Source: CF-167 sp963695195 (GTDB taxonomy: Bacteria > Chloroflexota > Limnocylindria > QHBO01). Taken from it: a DNA stretch of 64,000 nucleotides. The stretch covers positions 124,001-188,000 of the forward strand of contig CAVOGE010000007.1 in NCBI GenBank assembly GCA_963695195.1. The letters are read 5' to 3'. The translations under genes and the position numbers were made by a program. Under the pieces are notes generated by a model. It ran no database searches. It saw nothing but the letters and a program-made list of their open reading frames with translations, and was not told the origin of the DNA. Below, piece after piece: positions 45,701-55,523 of the stretch. Position 1 is the stretch's first letter. Each line of letters begins with the position of its first letter.

Positions 45701-46227
45701 GCCGGGTCGTTGCGCAGGCGGCTGTACACCACCAGGTCGTGGTACGCGCCTGCCCGGAACTGCGCACCGCGCATGATCCCCTCGCGGCTGAACCCAGCCT
45801 TTTCGAGGGAACGCTGCTCAGCGACGTTCTCGACGTCGGTTGACGCCTCCACCCGGTTGGCGTCGGTCGTGTCGAAGAGATGGGCCGCGACCAGGCGCTG
45901 TGCCTCGGTGCCAAATCCCTGGCCACGCGCCTCGGGGATGAGCGATATCCCGACGTTCCAGCAGCGAGATTTCACGGGTCCATTCATGACCGCATGCCAT
46001 CCGATGCTGCCGATTGGCCGGTCATCCTCGATCCGTTCCACCAGCAGCTCACCGTGGTTCTCGCCGAGCAGGGGTCCCTCGGCCAGCATCTCGCGGAACG
46101 ACCGGCCCCGCGGCTCGCCGAAATCATTGAACTCGCCGCGTGCATAGGGCGAAGCAGCCCACGCGTCGAGCAGGTCGGCGTCGTCGAGTGTGGCCGGGCG
46201 GAGGCGGACTCGCGGCGAGGCGGTCAT
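45697..46227 (-). CDS. GNAT-family N-acetyltransferase (RimJ/RimL-like)
   Basis: 176 aa from ATG 46227 (MTASPRVRLRPATLDDADLL). The chain WNVGISLIPEARGQGFGTEAQRLVAAHLFDTTDANRVEASTDVEN and LEKAGFSREG are the RimJ-type acetyltransferase signature. Frame-open codons upstream (to 46488) are not conserved. It is coupled to the MFS gene. Confidence 0.9.
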   Translation of the reverse strand: MTASPRVRLRPATLDDADLLDAWAASPYARGEFNDFGEPRGRSFREMLAEGPLLGENHGELLVERIEDDRPIGSIGWHAVMNGPVKSRCWNVGISLIPEARGQGFGTEAQRLVAAHLFDTTDANRVEASTDVENVAEQRSLEKAGFSREGIMRGAQFRAGAYHDLVVYSRLRNDPA

Positions 46228-46354
46228 CTTGCGGTGGCTCCCTGTACTGGCGGCTCGGTTCCGAGGCCAACCTCGCGGAACACTATCCGAGGCTCGCGCA
46301 ATGTACCGCCGCATCGCCGGCTTCATCGCCATCCCGTGGCGTGCTCCCTTCCGC

Positions 46355-46498
46355 AATCGGCGGCACCGAGGGAACTGGCACCGCCACCCTGGATTGATCG
46401 CGGCGACGACCGCCACCATCACGATCGAGGCGACGACGCAGGATGGGATCGAGATGTCGGCCACGATCGAGTGCCACTCGGTTACCACCCTGCAGCGC
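46355..46498 (+). pseudogene. Remnant of a duplicated copy of the following lipoprotein gene
   Basis: Two neighbouring frames read GGTEGTGTATLD and ATTATITIEATTQDGIEMSATIECHSV. They match the C-terminal end of the lipoprotein at 46609-47219 (GAGTAVLD, then STATLTIEG and VSATIECHQV). No signal peptide or upstream part survives. A TGA between the two blocks marks a frameshift. The piece lies 110 bases before the intact copy, so a tandem duplication followed by decay of the first copy is the simple reading. Confidence 0.6.
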
Positions 46499-46608
46499 TC
46501 TCCCGTGAGGGACGCGGCTGCGGGTATTGCACTCCGGAAAATCGGCCGTATGCTGCGCGGGTTACCCCGGATCGGGGGAATCGAAAGGCCCAGCTAGGAG
46601 GAGCTCGG

Positions 46609-47219
46609 ATGATCCGCCGCACACTCGCGGTCTTGGTCCCACTTGTGCTGCTCGTTGCATGCAGCAGTTCCCCCGCAGGATCCACGCCGCAGAGCCAGGC
46701 AGGAAGTCAGAGCAGCGCGCCGAGCAGTGGAGGCAGTGCCGCGGAAAGTTCGGCGCCCAGTTCGGCGGCCACCCAGCAGCCGGGCGGCGGGGATGGCCTC
46801 GCCACCGCGGACATCACGATCACCGGCGGAGACCACGCCGGCCACTACGTGGTCGACCTGGTCGAGTCGGGCGGCTGCTCGACCGGTGTGGTTGGCCCCG
46901 GCACGTTCGCGGTCGCGAGCGTCACGGTGGACCCCGCCAGCTCGTTCGTCGGCCCCCAGATCACGATCTACGACGCAGACGCGGCGTCGGCGGCCGGCGG
47001 CACTGACGTCGAGTTCTCGGCTGCCTTCCCATTCGACAACTACGCCTACACGGTGGAGGTCAACCCATACCTGAGCCGGTCGCAGGGCGGCGACTTCGGT
47101 GCTGGTACCGCTGTCCTCGACAACCGCGGCAGCACCGCCACGCTCACGATCGAGGGCACGTCGGCCGTGGGGAGACGGTCAGCGCCACCATCGAATGCCA
47201 CCAGGTGACGAACTTCTAG
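46609..47219 (+). pseudogene. Small lipoprotein of unknown function, frameshift near its C-terminus
   Basis: AGGAGGAG lies 6 bases before ATG 46609. The signal peptide MIRRTLAVLVPLVLLVACSS has lipobox LVAC; a Ser/Ala/Gln linker (about 20-60) follows, then a beta-rich domain (ATADITITGGDHAGHYVVDL; one Cys in ESGGCSTG). In the given frame it ends GTSAVGRRSAPPSNATR at 47208. With one base restored near 47168 it reads GETVSATIECHQVTNF and stops at 47219, giving 203 residues and a second Cys that could pair with the first. The family is not recognised. Confidence 0.7.
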
Positions 47220-47268
47220 GGAGCGCCACGCGGGCGCCGGTCGGTCAGCCGGTCGGCGCCCCAGACCA

Positions 47269-50200
47269 TCAGTTCGGTGTTGACGAGAACAGGGCGCCGA
47301 GGGCGCGCAGCGCGGTGTCGATCGGGTCCCGCCCTGCGGACACGGGGATGCGGACCTGGTTCGAGGCCGCCACGGGGCGGAAACCGGCAACCGTCAACGC
47401 ACGGGTGACGGCGACGCGGTCGAATCGCGGCCACTTGAAGGTGACCTGTCCCGGTTGCGCCCGCACCTCGGGCACACCGGCCGCCTCGGCGGCCATGCGC
47501 ACCGAGACGGCGCGGAAGAGCCCCTCCACCGGATCCGGGACCGGCCCGAACCGGTCGCGCAGCTCGGCGCGAAGCGACTCGACGTCCCCCGCCGAGTGGA
47601 TGCCCGCAAACCGGCGATAGGCCTCCAGCTTGGCGCCGGCATCGGCGATGTAGTCGTCGGGCAGGAACGCGGAGCCGGGGAGGTCCAGTCGCACGGCACC
47701 CGGTTCGGCGACGGGGATCCGTCCGCGCCGCAGCTCGACCGCCTCGGCCAGCATGCGGGTATACAGCTCGAATCCGACCGCCGCCATGTGGCCGTGCTGC
47801 TCCGCGCCGAGGATGTTGCCCGCCCCGCGGATCTCCAGGTCGGAGAGCGCGATCTGGTAGCCGGCACCGAGGTCGGAGGCCGAGAAGATCGCGTGCAGGC
47901 GCTTGCGCGCGACCGGCGTCAGCGGGGCGCCGCGCCGATGGAGGAGGTACGCGTAGGCGCGGCGGTCCGAGCGGCCGACGCGTCCGCGGAGCTGGTAGAG
48001 CTGCGCCAGGCCCAGCGCATCGGCCCGGGCGATGACGATGGTGTTGGCGTTCGGGATGTCGAGCCCGGACTCGATGATGGTCGTGCACACCAGCACGTCG
48101 AAGCGGCCGGCGTCGTAGTCGAGCATCACCCGCTCGAGCATCCCCTCGGCCATCTGGCCATGACCGATGGCCACTTTGGCGAGCGGCACCAGCCGGCGGA
48201 TCCGCTCGGCGGCCGACTCGATCGTCTCGACCCGGTTGTGCACGTAGAAGGCCTGGCCGCCGCGGTCCAGCTCCCGGTTGATGGCGTCGCGTACCAGGCC
48301 GTCGTCGTCCTCGGCGATCCGGGTCAGGATCGGCAGACGCGCCTCCGGTGGTGTCTCGATCACGGACAGGTCGCGGATACCGACCAGGGAGAGGTGCAGC
48401 GTGCGCGGAATGGGCGTGGCGGAGAGCGTCAGGACGTCCACTTCGCGGCGCATCGCCTTGATCTGCTCCTTGTGGCCGACCCCGAAGCGCTGCTCCTCGT
48501 CCACCACCAGCAGCCCAAGGTCGGCGAAGGCGATGTCCGTGCTCAGGATCCGATGCGTCCCGATCAGGACGTCCACCTCGCCGGCCGCCACCGCCGCAAC
48601 CGTTCGTTCCTGCTCGGCCTTGCCGACGAAGCGGCTCAGCATGGCAACACGCACCGGGAAGGGAGCCAGGCGGCGCTGGAAGGTGCCCAGGTGCTGCTGC
48701 GCCAGCACGGTGGTCGGCACCAGCACCGCCACCTGCTTGCCATCCTGGACCGCCTTGAAGGCGGCACGCAGGGCGACCTCGGTCTTGCCGTACCCGACAT
48801 CCCCGCAGACGAGCCGGTCCATCGAGCGCCGTCGCAGCATGTCGGCCTTGACCTCCTCGATGGTGCGCAGCTGGTCGGGCGTCTCGGTGTAGGGGAACGC
48901 CTCCTCCAGCTCCCGCTGCCAGGTCGTGTCGGGGCTGAACGAGAAGCCCGGGGCCGTCTCGCGTGCGGCGTAGACGTCGAGCAGGTCCTCGGCGAGCTCC
49001 GCGACCGCACGTCGGACCCGCTGCTTGGTGCGCTCCCAGTCGGTGCCGCCGAGCCTGCTCAGCGTCGGCGCCGGCCCGCCGCTGTAACGGGTGATCCGCC
49101 CGATCTGGTCGGCGGGCAGGAAGATCTTGTCGTCGCCGGCGAAGTCGAGCTGGAGGTATTCCTTGGTCGCGCCGCCGTACTCGCGCTGGGTCATCCCCGC
49201 GTAGCGAGCCACCCCGTGGTCGATGTGCACGACCGCATCGCCGATCTCGAGCTTCCCGATCAGGTCGCGGGTCACCACCCGCTTGGCCGGGGTCAGTCGC
49301 CGTACCCGCGTCGCGCCGAACAACTCCCAGTCGGTCAGCAGCAGAAGGTCGGAGGGGTGGTGAGCGAATCCGCCCGACAGCGAGCCGTGCACCAGCGCGA
49401 TTCCGCCGACCGCGGGGAGCTCATTGAGCTCGGCGGTGATGGCAACCGAGCGACCCGACTCCTCGAGCAACTCACCGATGCGACTCGCCTGGTCGGTCGT
49501 CACCACCACCCGACGTCCGGCAGCAGCCTGGCCGGCCAGCCACTCACCCACGCGCTCGGCGCGGCCCGGCAGGATGGGTGCCGCGGCGTAGCCGGCATCG
49601 GTCTCGGACCCGTCGTCGAGCGCCTCGGCTGCCTGGGCCACGAGTCCGGCAAGCGTGGAGGCGGCCTCATACGGGAGCGGCCAGCCAGCGGGGAGCTCGT
49701 CGGACGCCACCAGGGCGCCGCGTCGCTCGTTCGCCTGCTTGTCGAGCTCGGCCGCGATGGCGCGGAGCTCATCGGGATCGGTGAGGACCAGGTGCGCCGA
49801 GGCGGGCAGGTGGTCCGCGGCTGGACCGGCGGTGAGCAGCGCCGCCCATGTCTCCGCGGCCTCCGCCACGTCGCCCTGTTCGAGACGAACCAGGTCCTCG
49901 CGCAGCGCCTCGGAGGTGAGCGGACCGGCCGCGGCGACAAGGCTCTCCCAGCCCGCGGCCGGCAGGAATTCGCTGGCGGGAAGCAACGTCGCGTGGTCGT
50001 GACGACGCCGGCTGGCCTGGGTCATCGGGTCGAATCCGCGAATCGATTCCACCTCGTCGCCGAAGAGCTCGATGCGCAGCGGCTCCGTTGCGCCGGGCGG
50101 CCATGCGTCCACGATGCCGCCGCGCCCGGCGAACTCGCCGACGCCGCTCACCTCCACGGCCGCCTCGTAGCCGCCACGCACGAGGGCGGTGAGCAGGGCT

Positions 50201-50679
50201 CGCTGGTCGAACCGCTCCCCCACTTTCACCGACACCCTGGAGCCGGCCAGCTGCTCCGCCGACAGCGTGCGCTGCACGAGGGCGAGCAGCGGCGCCACGA
50301 ACACCAGGCCGTGATGACGGCCGCCGAGCAGGTCGAGCACCTCCAGCCGTTCCGCCGACTCGTCGTGCTCCGCCAGGGCGCGTTCGAGCGGCAGCGCGGC
50401 GCGCTCCGGCAGCACGCGGACGTGGCCGGCGGGGAGCCATGCGGCCAGGTCGTCGGCGAGGCGGTGGGCCTCTTCGTCGTTGCGCACCACCACCACCAGC
50501 GGCGACGGCTCCGGGACGACCGCACGCCGCGCCGCAAGGTGCGCAGCCCGGGCGGAAGTGGGTACGCGCAGCACGCCCGCCACGGCAGGACCGATGTGCC
50601 GCGCCAGTTCGGCGGTCAGGGCAGACACCCGCCGGTCGGCGCCGCCCCGGGTCGACGTCGGCCGTTCGACAACGGCCAT
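47269..50679 (-). CDS. mfd: Transcription-repair coupling factor
   Basis: 1136 aa. UvrB-like N-terminal module; RNA-polymerase-interaction domain around the GDAVVHIDHGVARYAGM segment; RecG-type motor with RLVCGDVGYGKTEVALRAAF (Walker A), VVDEEQRFGVGHKEQIK (DEEQ box) and the TRG region YQLRGRVGRSDRRAYAYLL; C-terminal UvrA-binding domain near the end. It removes stalled RNA polymerase at DNA damage and recruits UvrA. Slightly shorter than the E. coli protein. The frame is intact over its whole length. Confidence 0.97.
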   Translation of the reverse strand: MAVVERPTSTRGGADRRVSALTAELARHIGPAVAGVLRVPTSARAAHLAARRAVVPEPSPLVVVVRNDEEAHRLADDLAAWLPAGHVRVLPERAALPLERALAEHDESAERLEVLDLLGGRHHGLVFVAPLLALVQRTLSAEQLAGSRVSVKVGERFDQRALLTALVRGGYEAAVEVSGVGEFAGRGGIVDAWPPGATEPLRIELFGDEVESIRGFDPMTQASRRRHDHATLLPASEFLPAAGWESLVAAAGPLTSEALREDLVRLEQGDVAEAAETWAALLTAGPAADHLPASAHLVLTDPDELRAIAAELDKQANERRGALVASDELPAGWPLPYEAASTLAGLVAQAAEALDDGSETDAGYAAAPILPGRAERVGEWLAGQAAAGRRVVVTTDQASRIGELLEESGRSVAITAELNELPAVGGIALVHGSLSGGFAHHPSDLLLLTDWELFGATRVRRLTPAKRVVTRDLIGKLEIGDAVVHIDHGVARYAGMTQREYGGATKEYLQLDFAGDDKIFLPADQIGRITRYSGGPAPTLSRLGGTDWERTKQRVRRAVAELAEDLLDVYAARETAPGFSFSPDTTWQRELEEAFPYTETPDQLRTIEEVKADMLRRRSMDRLVCGDVGYGKTEVALRAAFKAVQDGKQVAVLVPTTVLAQQHLGTFQRRLAPFPVRVAMLSRFVGKAEQERTVAAVAAGEVDVLIGTHRILSTDIAFADLGLLVVDEEQRFGVGHKEQIKAMRREVDVLTLSATPIPRTLHLSLVGIRDLSVIETPPEARLPILTRIAEDDDGLVRDAINRELDRGGQAFYVHNRVETIESAAERIRRLVPLAKVAIGHGQMAEGMLERVMLDYDAGRFDVLVCTTIIESGLDIPNANTIVIARADALGLAQLYQLRGRVGRSDRRAYAYLLHRRGAPLTPVARKRLHAIFSASDLGAGYQIALSDLEIRGAGNILGAEQHGHMAAVGFELYTRMLAEAVELRRGRIPVAEPGAVRLDLPGSAFLPDDYIADAGAKLEAYRRFAGIHSAGDVESLRAELRDRFGPVPDPVEGLFRAVSVRMAAEAAGVPEVRAQPGQVTFKWPRFDRVAVTRALTVAGFRPVAASNQVRIPVSAGRDPIDTALRALGALFSSTPN

Positions 50680-50697
50680 CAGCGGCGCCTCACTCGG

Positions 50698-51285
50698 TCA
50701 CTCGGGCGGCTCGGCCAGATCGACGCCGTTGAACTCGTTCATCGCCTCCCCGATACCACCACGCAGCCAGCGCTCGGCCGCATCGGCCGCGGTGGCCACC
50801 GCCTCAGCCGCGAGCTCGCGCTCCCCCGGCTTGAAGATCGCCAGCACGTGCTCCACCGTCTCCCCGTTGCGCCCGATCCCGACGCGCAGCCGGTTGAACT
50901 CATCGTTCCCGAGCGTCGCGATGATGTCGCGCAACCCGTTGTGGCCACCCGCCGACCCGGAGCGTCGCAGGCGCACCCGACCGAGCGGCAGGTCCACGTC
51001 GTCGGCCACCACCAGCAGGTCGGTGGCGGGGTCCGCATCGGTCTGGCGCATGGCGACACGCAGGCCCGTGCCGGACTTGTTCATGTAGCGCATCGGCTTC
51101 ACCAGCAGAACGCGACCGATCGGGTCGGGCAGCGTCGCCTCGAGGACCGCCGCGCCCTCGCGGACGCGCCCGGCGCCGGTCAGCCCCCAGCGGTCGGCCA
51201 GCAGGTCGACCACCCGGAAACCAACGTTGTGGCGCGAGTACCGATAGCGCTCGCCCGGATTACCCAGGCCGCAGATCACCTTCAT
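50698..51285 (-). CDS. pth: Peptidyl-tRNA hydrolase
   Basis: 195 aa. VICGLGNPGERYRYSRHNVGF carries the catalytic His (about 19); KPMRYMNKSG, VVADDVDLPLGRVRLR and GSAGGHNGLRDI are the other signatures. It frees tRNA from dropped-off peptides. It lies 18 bases before mfd, the usual bacterial pairing. Confidence 0.96.
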   Translation of the reverse strand: MKVICGLGNPGERYRYSRHNVGFRVVDLLADRWGLTGAGRVREGAAVLEATLPDPIGRVLLVKPMRYMNKSGTGLRVAMRQTDADPATDLLVVADDVDLPLGRVRLRRSGSAGGHNGLRDIIATLGNDEFNRLRVGIGRNGETVEHVLAIFKPGERELAAEAVATAADAAERWLRGGIGEAMNEFNGVDLAEPPE

Positions 51286-51321
51286 CGCGGCCGATGGTAG
51301 CCGTCCCGGCTGCCCGCGGGC

Positions 51322-51909
51322 TCAGCTCCCGGCAGAGACGGCGTGGCCGGCGCGATCGAACAGCGATCCGGGCTGCCAGGGAACGTCGTGGTGGCGTCGA
51401 TGGAGAGAGCTCAGCACCGAGCTCTCGAGGCGCCGCATGACAAGCTCGTCATCGGTCTCGGCATGGTCATGCCCGACCAGGTGGAGCGTACCGTGGATGG
51501 CAAGCAGGATGATCTCCTCGGCGACCCCCCAGCCACCGGCGCGCGCCTGGCGTTCAGCCTGGTCAAGGTCCACCACCACGTCGCCGAGCAAGAGCGCGCC
51601 CGGCGGCGAGACGCCGTCTTCATCGGCCAGGTGGGAGTGGCCGGCATCGATCAGCCATTGGTGCAGCGGGAAGGCCAGCACGTCGGTCGGGCCTCGCTCG
51701 CCCATGTGATCGAAGTTCAGGTGCGTCATCTCCTCGTCGCCGGCGAGGGTCAGTTCAACCTCGACGGCCAACCCGCCCAGTGCGGCGCGGGCGGTGACGA
51801 CAACCGCGGATTCGAGCAGCTCGTGCAACCGCGCCGCATCGACCGGCGCCACGGCCGCTGCCAGCCGCTCGTGCCCTACCCGGTCGTGAAACGTGACGGC
51901 CGTATCCAT
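51322..51909 (-). CDS. ybeY: Endoribonuclease YbeY
   Basis: 195 aa from ATG 51909. The zinc site is the HxxxHxxxxxH motif in AIHGTLHLVGHDHAETDD; MTHLNFDHMGERGPTDVLAFP is the other conserved block. It works in 16S rRNA 3'-end maturation and ribosome quality control. The usual order pgpH-ybeY is kept. The open frame extends upstream into pgpH but that part is not conserved. Confidence 0.94.
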   Translation of the reverse strand: MDTAVTFHDRVGHERLAAAVAPVDAARLHELLESAVVVTARAALGGLAVEVELTLAGDEEMTHLNFDHMGERGPTDVLAFPLHQWLIDAGHSHLADEDGVSPPGALLLGDVVVDLDQAERQARAGGWGVAEEIILLAIHGTLHLVGHDHAETDDELVMRRLESSVLSSLHRRHHDVPWQPGSLFDRAGHAVSAGS

Positions 51910-51943
51910 GACGACACCATGGTAGGCGGCCCCGCCCGGAGGC

Positions 51944-54051
51944 TCAACTCGGCGGGGCTTCGGGGGAGGGCAGCTGGTCGGGGTACTTGATCCGGCTGTG
52001 GTACATCCCGAGCAGCTGCTGAACAAAGGCCTCCTTGATCTGGGCGATGTTCTTCAGCGTCAGGTCGGCATCATCGAGCTGGCCATCCTCGACGCGGGCA
52101 TCCACGATGCGGTTCACCATGCCACGGATCGCCGGCTCATCCTTCTCGTCGAGCGAGCGGACCGACGCCTCGACACCGTCTGAGAGCATCAGGATCGCCG
52201 CCTCACGGCTCTGTGGCTTGGGACCCGGATAGCGGTACTGGTCGCTGGTGGCCGCCTCGCCACTGCCGCCCAGCTCGCGGAGCGCCTTGCCGTAGAAATA
52301 CGTCATCACCGCGGTCCCGTGGTGCTGCGGGATGAAGCCGATGATCTGGACCGGCAGCCCGTGCTCGTAGCCGAGGTCGATCCCGTCACGGATATGGCTG
52401 GCGATGATCCGTGCGCTCGTCTCGGGGTCCAGCTCGTCGTGGAGGTTGCGCGAGCCTGCCTGGTTCTCGATGAAGGCGAGCGGATTCTTCATCTTGCCGA
52501 TGTCGTGGTAGTAGGCCCCGACTCGGGCCAGCAGCGGGTCTGCGCCGATCGTCTCCGCGGCGCGCTCGGCCAGGTTGCCGACCATCACGCTGTGGTGGTA
52601 GGTGCCCGGCGTCTCGAGCAGGAGGCGGCGCAGCAGGCGCGACGAGGGGTTGGCCAGCTCGAGCAGCTGGAAGACGGTCATGATCCCGAAGACGTGACCG
52701 AGTACGGTGAACGAGCCGACCGCAAGCAGGACCGATAGCCCGGCGTTGACTGCCCCTGCCGCGATCCCCTGCAGGATCCCCGCCAGGTCGGCCTGAGCGA
52801 TCAGGCCGGTCGCGGTCAGGATCGCTGCGTTGCTGACGGCGATGGCGACCCCGGCGCGCACGAACATGTTCAGCCGCTCGGCATGCGCGATGCTCACCAG
52901 GGCGGCGATCCCGCCGGAAAGGGCATACGCCGTGGGCCCAAACGCATCGCGGTTCATGACGCCGGCGAGCAGGGCCAGCGTCACCGCCATCGCCGCTGCG
53001 GCACCGGCGTCGAGCAGGACCGCGATGACGAGCACGGTGGCGGCCGTCGGAACGACGTAGGCCCACAAGCGTTCGATCTGCCGCGATGCGCACCGCCACG
53101 GCACTCACCACCAGCGCAAGGACGAAGAGCAGCAGCGACCGGTTGCGGAACCAGACCTCGGGCTCGAAGCGCCACAGGAAGCCGACCAGCAACCCCGACA
53201 GCAGGAGAGCGATCAGTCCGTGGCCGGCGATGGTCGTCGCCTCCATGAGCGGTCGGGTCAGCCCCAGCTGGTCGAGCTTCTCGAGGTCGAGCACGGTGAT
53301 CGGGTCGCCGGCGCGCACCACCGTCTGGCCCTGCCGCACCTCCACCGCGACCGGCTCGACCAGCGCGCGAGCGTCCTGCCGCGCGGCCTCGGTCAGGGCG
53401 TCGGAGATCTGCGTATTGGCGACCAGCTGGCCCGCGGCCAGGTCGCCGGCCAGCTCGCGCTCCGGCTGCGCCAGCGACGCGGTGACGTCTGGCCCGCAGC
53501 TCCTGGCGTGCCTCGGAGATGGCATCCTCGCGCACCTCGCCGGAGAGGGCCGCCTCGAGCACCGTGCGGCCGGCCGCCGAGACGCTGGTCCAGTGGCTCA
53601 CCGTCATGGGGGAGACCAGCGCCACCTGCTCATCAGTGAAGGTCGGGGCCATCTCGTTCAGCCGCGTGACGACCTCGGCCGATGATAGCGTCCCTGCATT
53701 GCGCTGGGTGAGCAGATTGGTGATCGAGCGCGCCAGCGCGTCGTAGAAGCGGAGTTGCCGTGCGCGGATGTCGGCCCGCGGGGCAATCTGCTCGTAGACC
53801 GGCGCCACGGCGTCGGCGGCGGCTTCGCGCGCTGCCTCGGTCTGCGACTCGCTGATGAAGTTGACGGTCTGGGAGGCGCGGATGTCGGTCTGGGCCACGT
53901 CGCCGACCGACAGGTCCACCTGCCCACCCCCGAGGCTCACAGAGAGCGTGGCGAAGAGCGCCAGGGCGATGAACGTCCCGACGATCAGGGCGCGGGCCCA
54001 GGCGCCCCGTCCAGGCCCCTCGGTCTCGGCCAGCGTTCGCGGGATGAACAT
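51944..54051 (-). pseudogene. pgpH: 7TM-HD-domain phosphohydrolase (PgpH type), two frameshifts
   Basis: Reading through, ATG 54051 gives an N-terminal helix (ALIVGTFIALALFATLSVSL), a large outer 7TMR-HDED domain, then seven helices and a C-terminal HD domain with TYHHSVMVGNLAERAAE, VGAYYHDIGKMKNP and IGFIPQHHG. PgpH-type enzymes break down cyclic-di-AMP. The frame breaks near 53490 (RA, then DVTASLAQPE in the next frame) and near 53066 (a GGG run, then AYVVPTAATV). The 2108-base span minus two bases is exactly 702 codons, so two single-base insertions explain everything. Given conservation on both sides, sequence error is likely. Confidence 0.8.
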
Positions 54052-54053
54052 GG

Positions 54054-54499
54054 TCAGCCGCCCAGCAGCCGCCGCACCAGGTCGGAGACCGCCTTGCCGT
54101 CGGCCCGGCCGCGGGTCTGCGGCACGACGCGACCCATCACCTTGCCCAGGTCGCCGGGCGCAGTGGCGCCGGTCTCGGCGATGGCGTCGCGCACGATCCG
54201 ATCCAGGTCATCGGCGCGAGCCGCTCGGGGAGGAACTCCGCGAGGATCGCGGCCTCCGCCTCCTCGGCATCGGCCATCGCCTCGCGGGCACCGGCGCGGA
54301 ACGCCTCGATGCTCTCGCGACGCTGCTTGACCTGCTTGCCGAGGACATCGGTGTAGTCGTCATCGGTCAGTGGCCGGCCGAGCTCGATCTGGCGGTTGTG
54401 GGCGGCGGCCATCGCCATGCGCAGCGTCTGCGTGCGCCGCTCGTCGCGGGCGCGCATCGCGTCGCGCATGGCGGATTCGATCCGTTCCTGAAGAGTCAT
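54054..54499 (-). pseudogene. yqeY: GatB/YqeY domain protein, one frameshift near 54215
   Basis: MTLQERIESAMRDAMRARDE to LAEFLPERLA reads in one frame, and DDLDRIVRDAIAETGATAPG to VSDLVRRLLGG in the next, together a full YqeY of about 148 residues. The 446-base span is one base short of 149 codons, so a single lost base explains it. YqeY is a small protein related to the tRNA-binding tail of GatB and is usually found next to rpsU, as here. The rpsU stop lies 52 bases upstream; pgpH begins 2 bases downstream. Confidence 0.82.
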
Positions 54500-54551
54500 C
54501 GCTTGAATCGGCGGACGGTGGTCCGCCGCGGTGAAAGGGAGCGTCTGGCGA

Positions 54552-54728
54552 CTATTCGCGGGTGGTCTTGCGCTTCTTTGCTTCCTTGCGCTTCCGCTTC
54601 ACGCTGGGCTTCTCGTAGTGCTCGCGTCGCCGTGCCTCAGCCAGGATCCCTGATTGCTGGATCTTCTTGTTGAAGCGGCGCAGCGCGCTCTCGAACGACT
54701 CGTTCTCGCCCACGCGGACCTCTGCCAA
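54552..54728 (-). CDS. rpsU: 30S ribosomal protein S21
   Basis: 58 aa: LAEVRVGENESFESALRRFN then QQSGILAEARRREHYEKPSV and a Lys/Arg-rich tail, typical of S21. The start is TTG 54728, since AGGAGG lies about 10 bases upstream and the family begins MAEVRV; the open frame reaches 54845 but has no similarity. S21 helps the 30S subunit choose start sites by the anti-Shine-Dalgarno region. Its presence argues against an actinobacterial origin. Confidence 0.92.
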   Translation of the reverse strand: MAEVRVGENESFESALRRFNKKIQQSGILAEARRREHYEKPSVKRKRKEAKKRKTTRE

Positions 54729-54890
54729 ACGTCTCGCCTCCTCTCTGCCATGGTGTCGCGCCCGGACCGATGAGCGCCCCGAGGCGCCTGCGTCGCTCCT
54801 GCGCACAAGCCTGCGGAGTCTATCAGCGAGGGTGGGGAGGGTCAATTAGCCCGGGGGTAGGCCGGATCTGCCGCGCGACGAACTGTTGAC

Positions 54891-54919
54891 ACGAGTCGTA
54901 TATTCACTACATGACTCGT
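54891..54919. promoter_or_regulatory. Inverted repeat at the tetR start, probable operator
   Basis: ACGAGTC (54891-54897) and GACTCGT (54913-54919) form perfect 7-bp arms around a 15-base spacer that contains TATATT and the start codon of the TetR gene. TTGACA (54886-54891) overlaps the left arm. A TetR dimer bound here would block its own transcription and that of the coupled downstream gene. Confidence 0.55.
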
Positions 54920-55523
54920 ATCGCCAATGATCCGGGACGAGGGTACCGAAGCGAACTTCGGGCGCAACAGACCGAGGAGACACGGGGGCGCATCCTGGAT
55001 GCGACCATCCGCGTCATGGCCGGCGGACTCGCCTTCGTGTCCATTCCGGCAGTGGCACACGAGGCCGGTGTATCGGTCCCAACGATCTACCGCCACTTCG
55101 GAAGCTAAGCGTGCTCTCATCGCGGCCGTCTTCCCGCACATCCTGCGTCAACTCGGCGTCGACGACGTGGTCCCCCCGCGCTCGATGGACGAGTTTCGAG
55201 ATTGGGCCTTGGCGACGATCGCCCGCGTGGATTCGGTCGGCGACATCGCACGCGTGGCGATGGCGAGCCCCGCGGCCGACGAGACACGACGAGTCACCAT
55301 GCCGCAGCGACTCGCGAAGATCCGCCAGCTTGCGGATGTGCTCGCGCCGGATCTGACGCCGGTCGACGGAGACCGGTTCGCTCGACTGCTTGTCATCCTG
55401 ACTTCGTCATCCGCCCGACGAATGTGGCGCGATGCCATCGGCCTATCGGCGGACGAGGTAGTTGACGACCTGGAGTGGGTGGTGCGCGCCGTGATCGCGG
55501 CCGGGTCGGGGAGCGGGCGATGA
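54911..55523 (+). pseudogene. TetR-family transcriptional regulator, one frameshift at about 55106
   Basis: The helix-turn-helix region TRGRILDATIRVMAGGLAFV then IPAVAHEAGVSVPTIYRHFGS is in frame and then hits TAA. Dropping one T at 55106 gives SKRALIAAVFPHILRQLG and continues as a 203-residue TetR protein to a TGA at 55521-55523 that overlaps the next start (ATGA). The 613-base span is one base over 204 codons. If real, the break would leave only the DNA-binding domain and could de-repress the downstream enzyme. Confidence 0.8.

Noticed and set aside
47455..51300. Very long open frame on the plus strand opposite mfd and pth (about 1280 codons)
   Set aside because: It is the mirror of high-GC codon use in mfd, whose own frame has clear motor motifs; the translation is rich in Arg, Gln and His with no recognisable domain.
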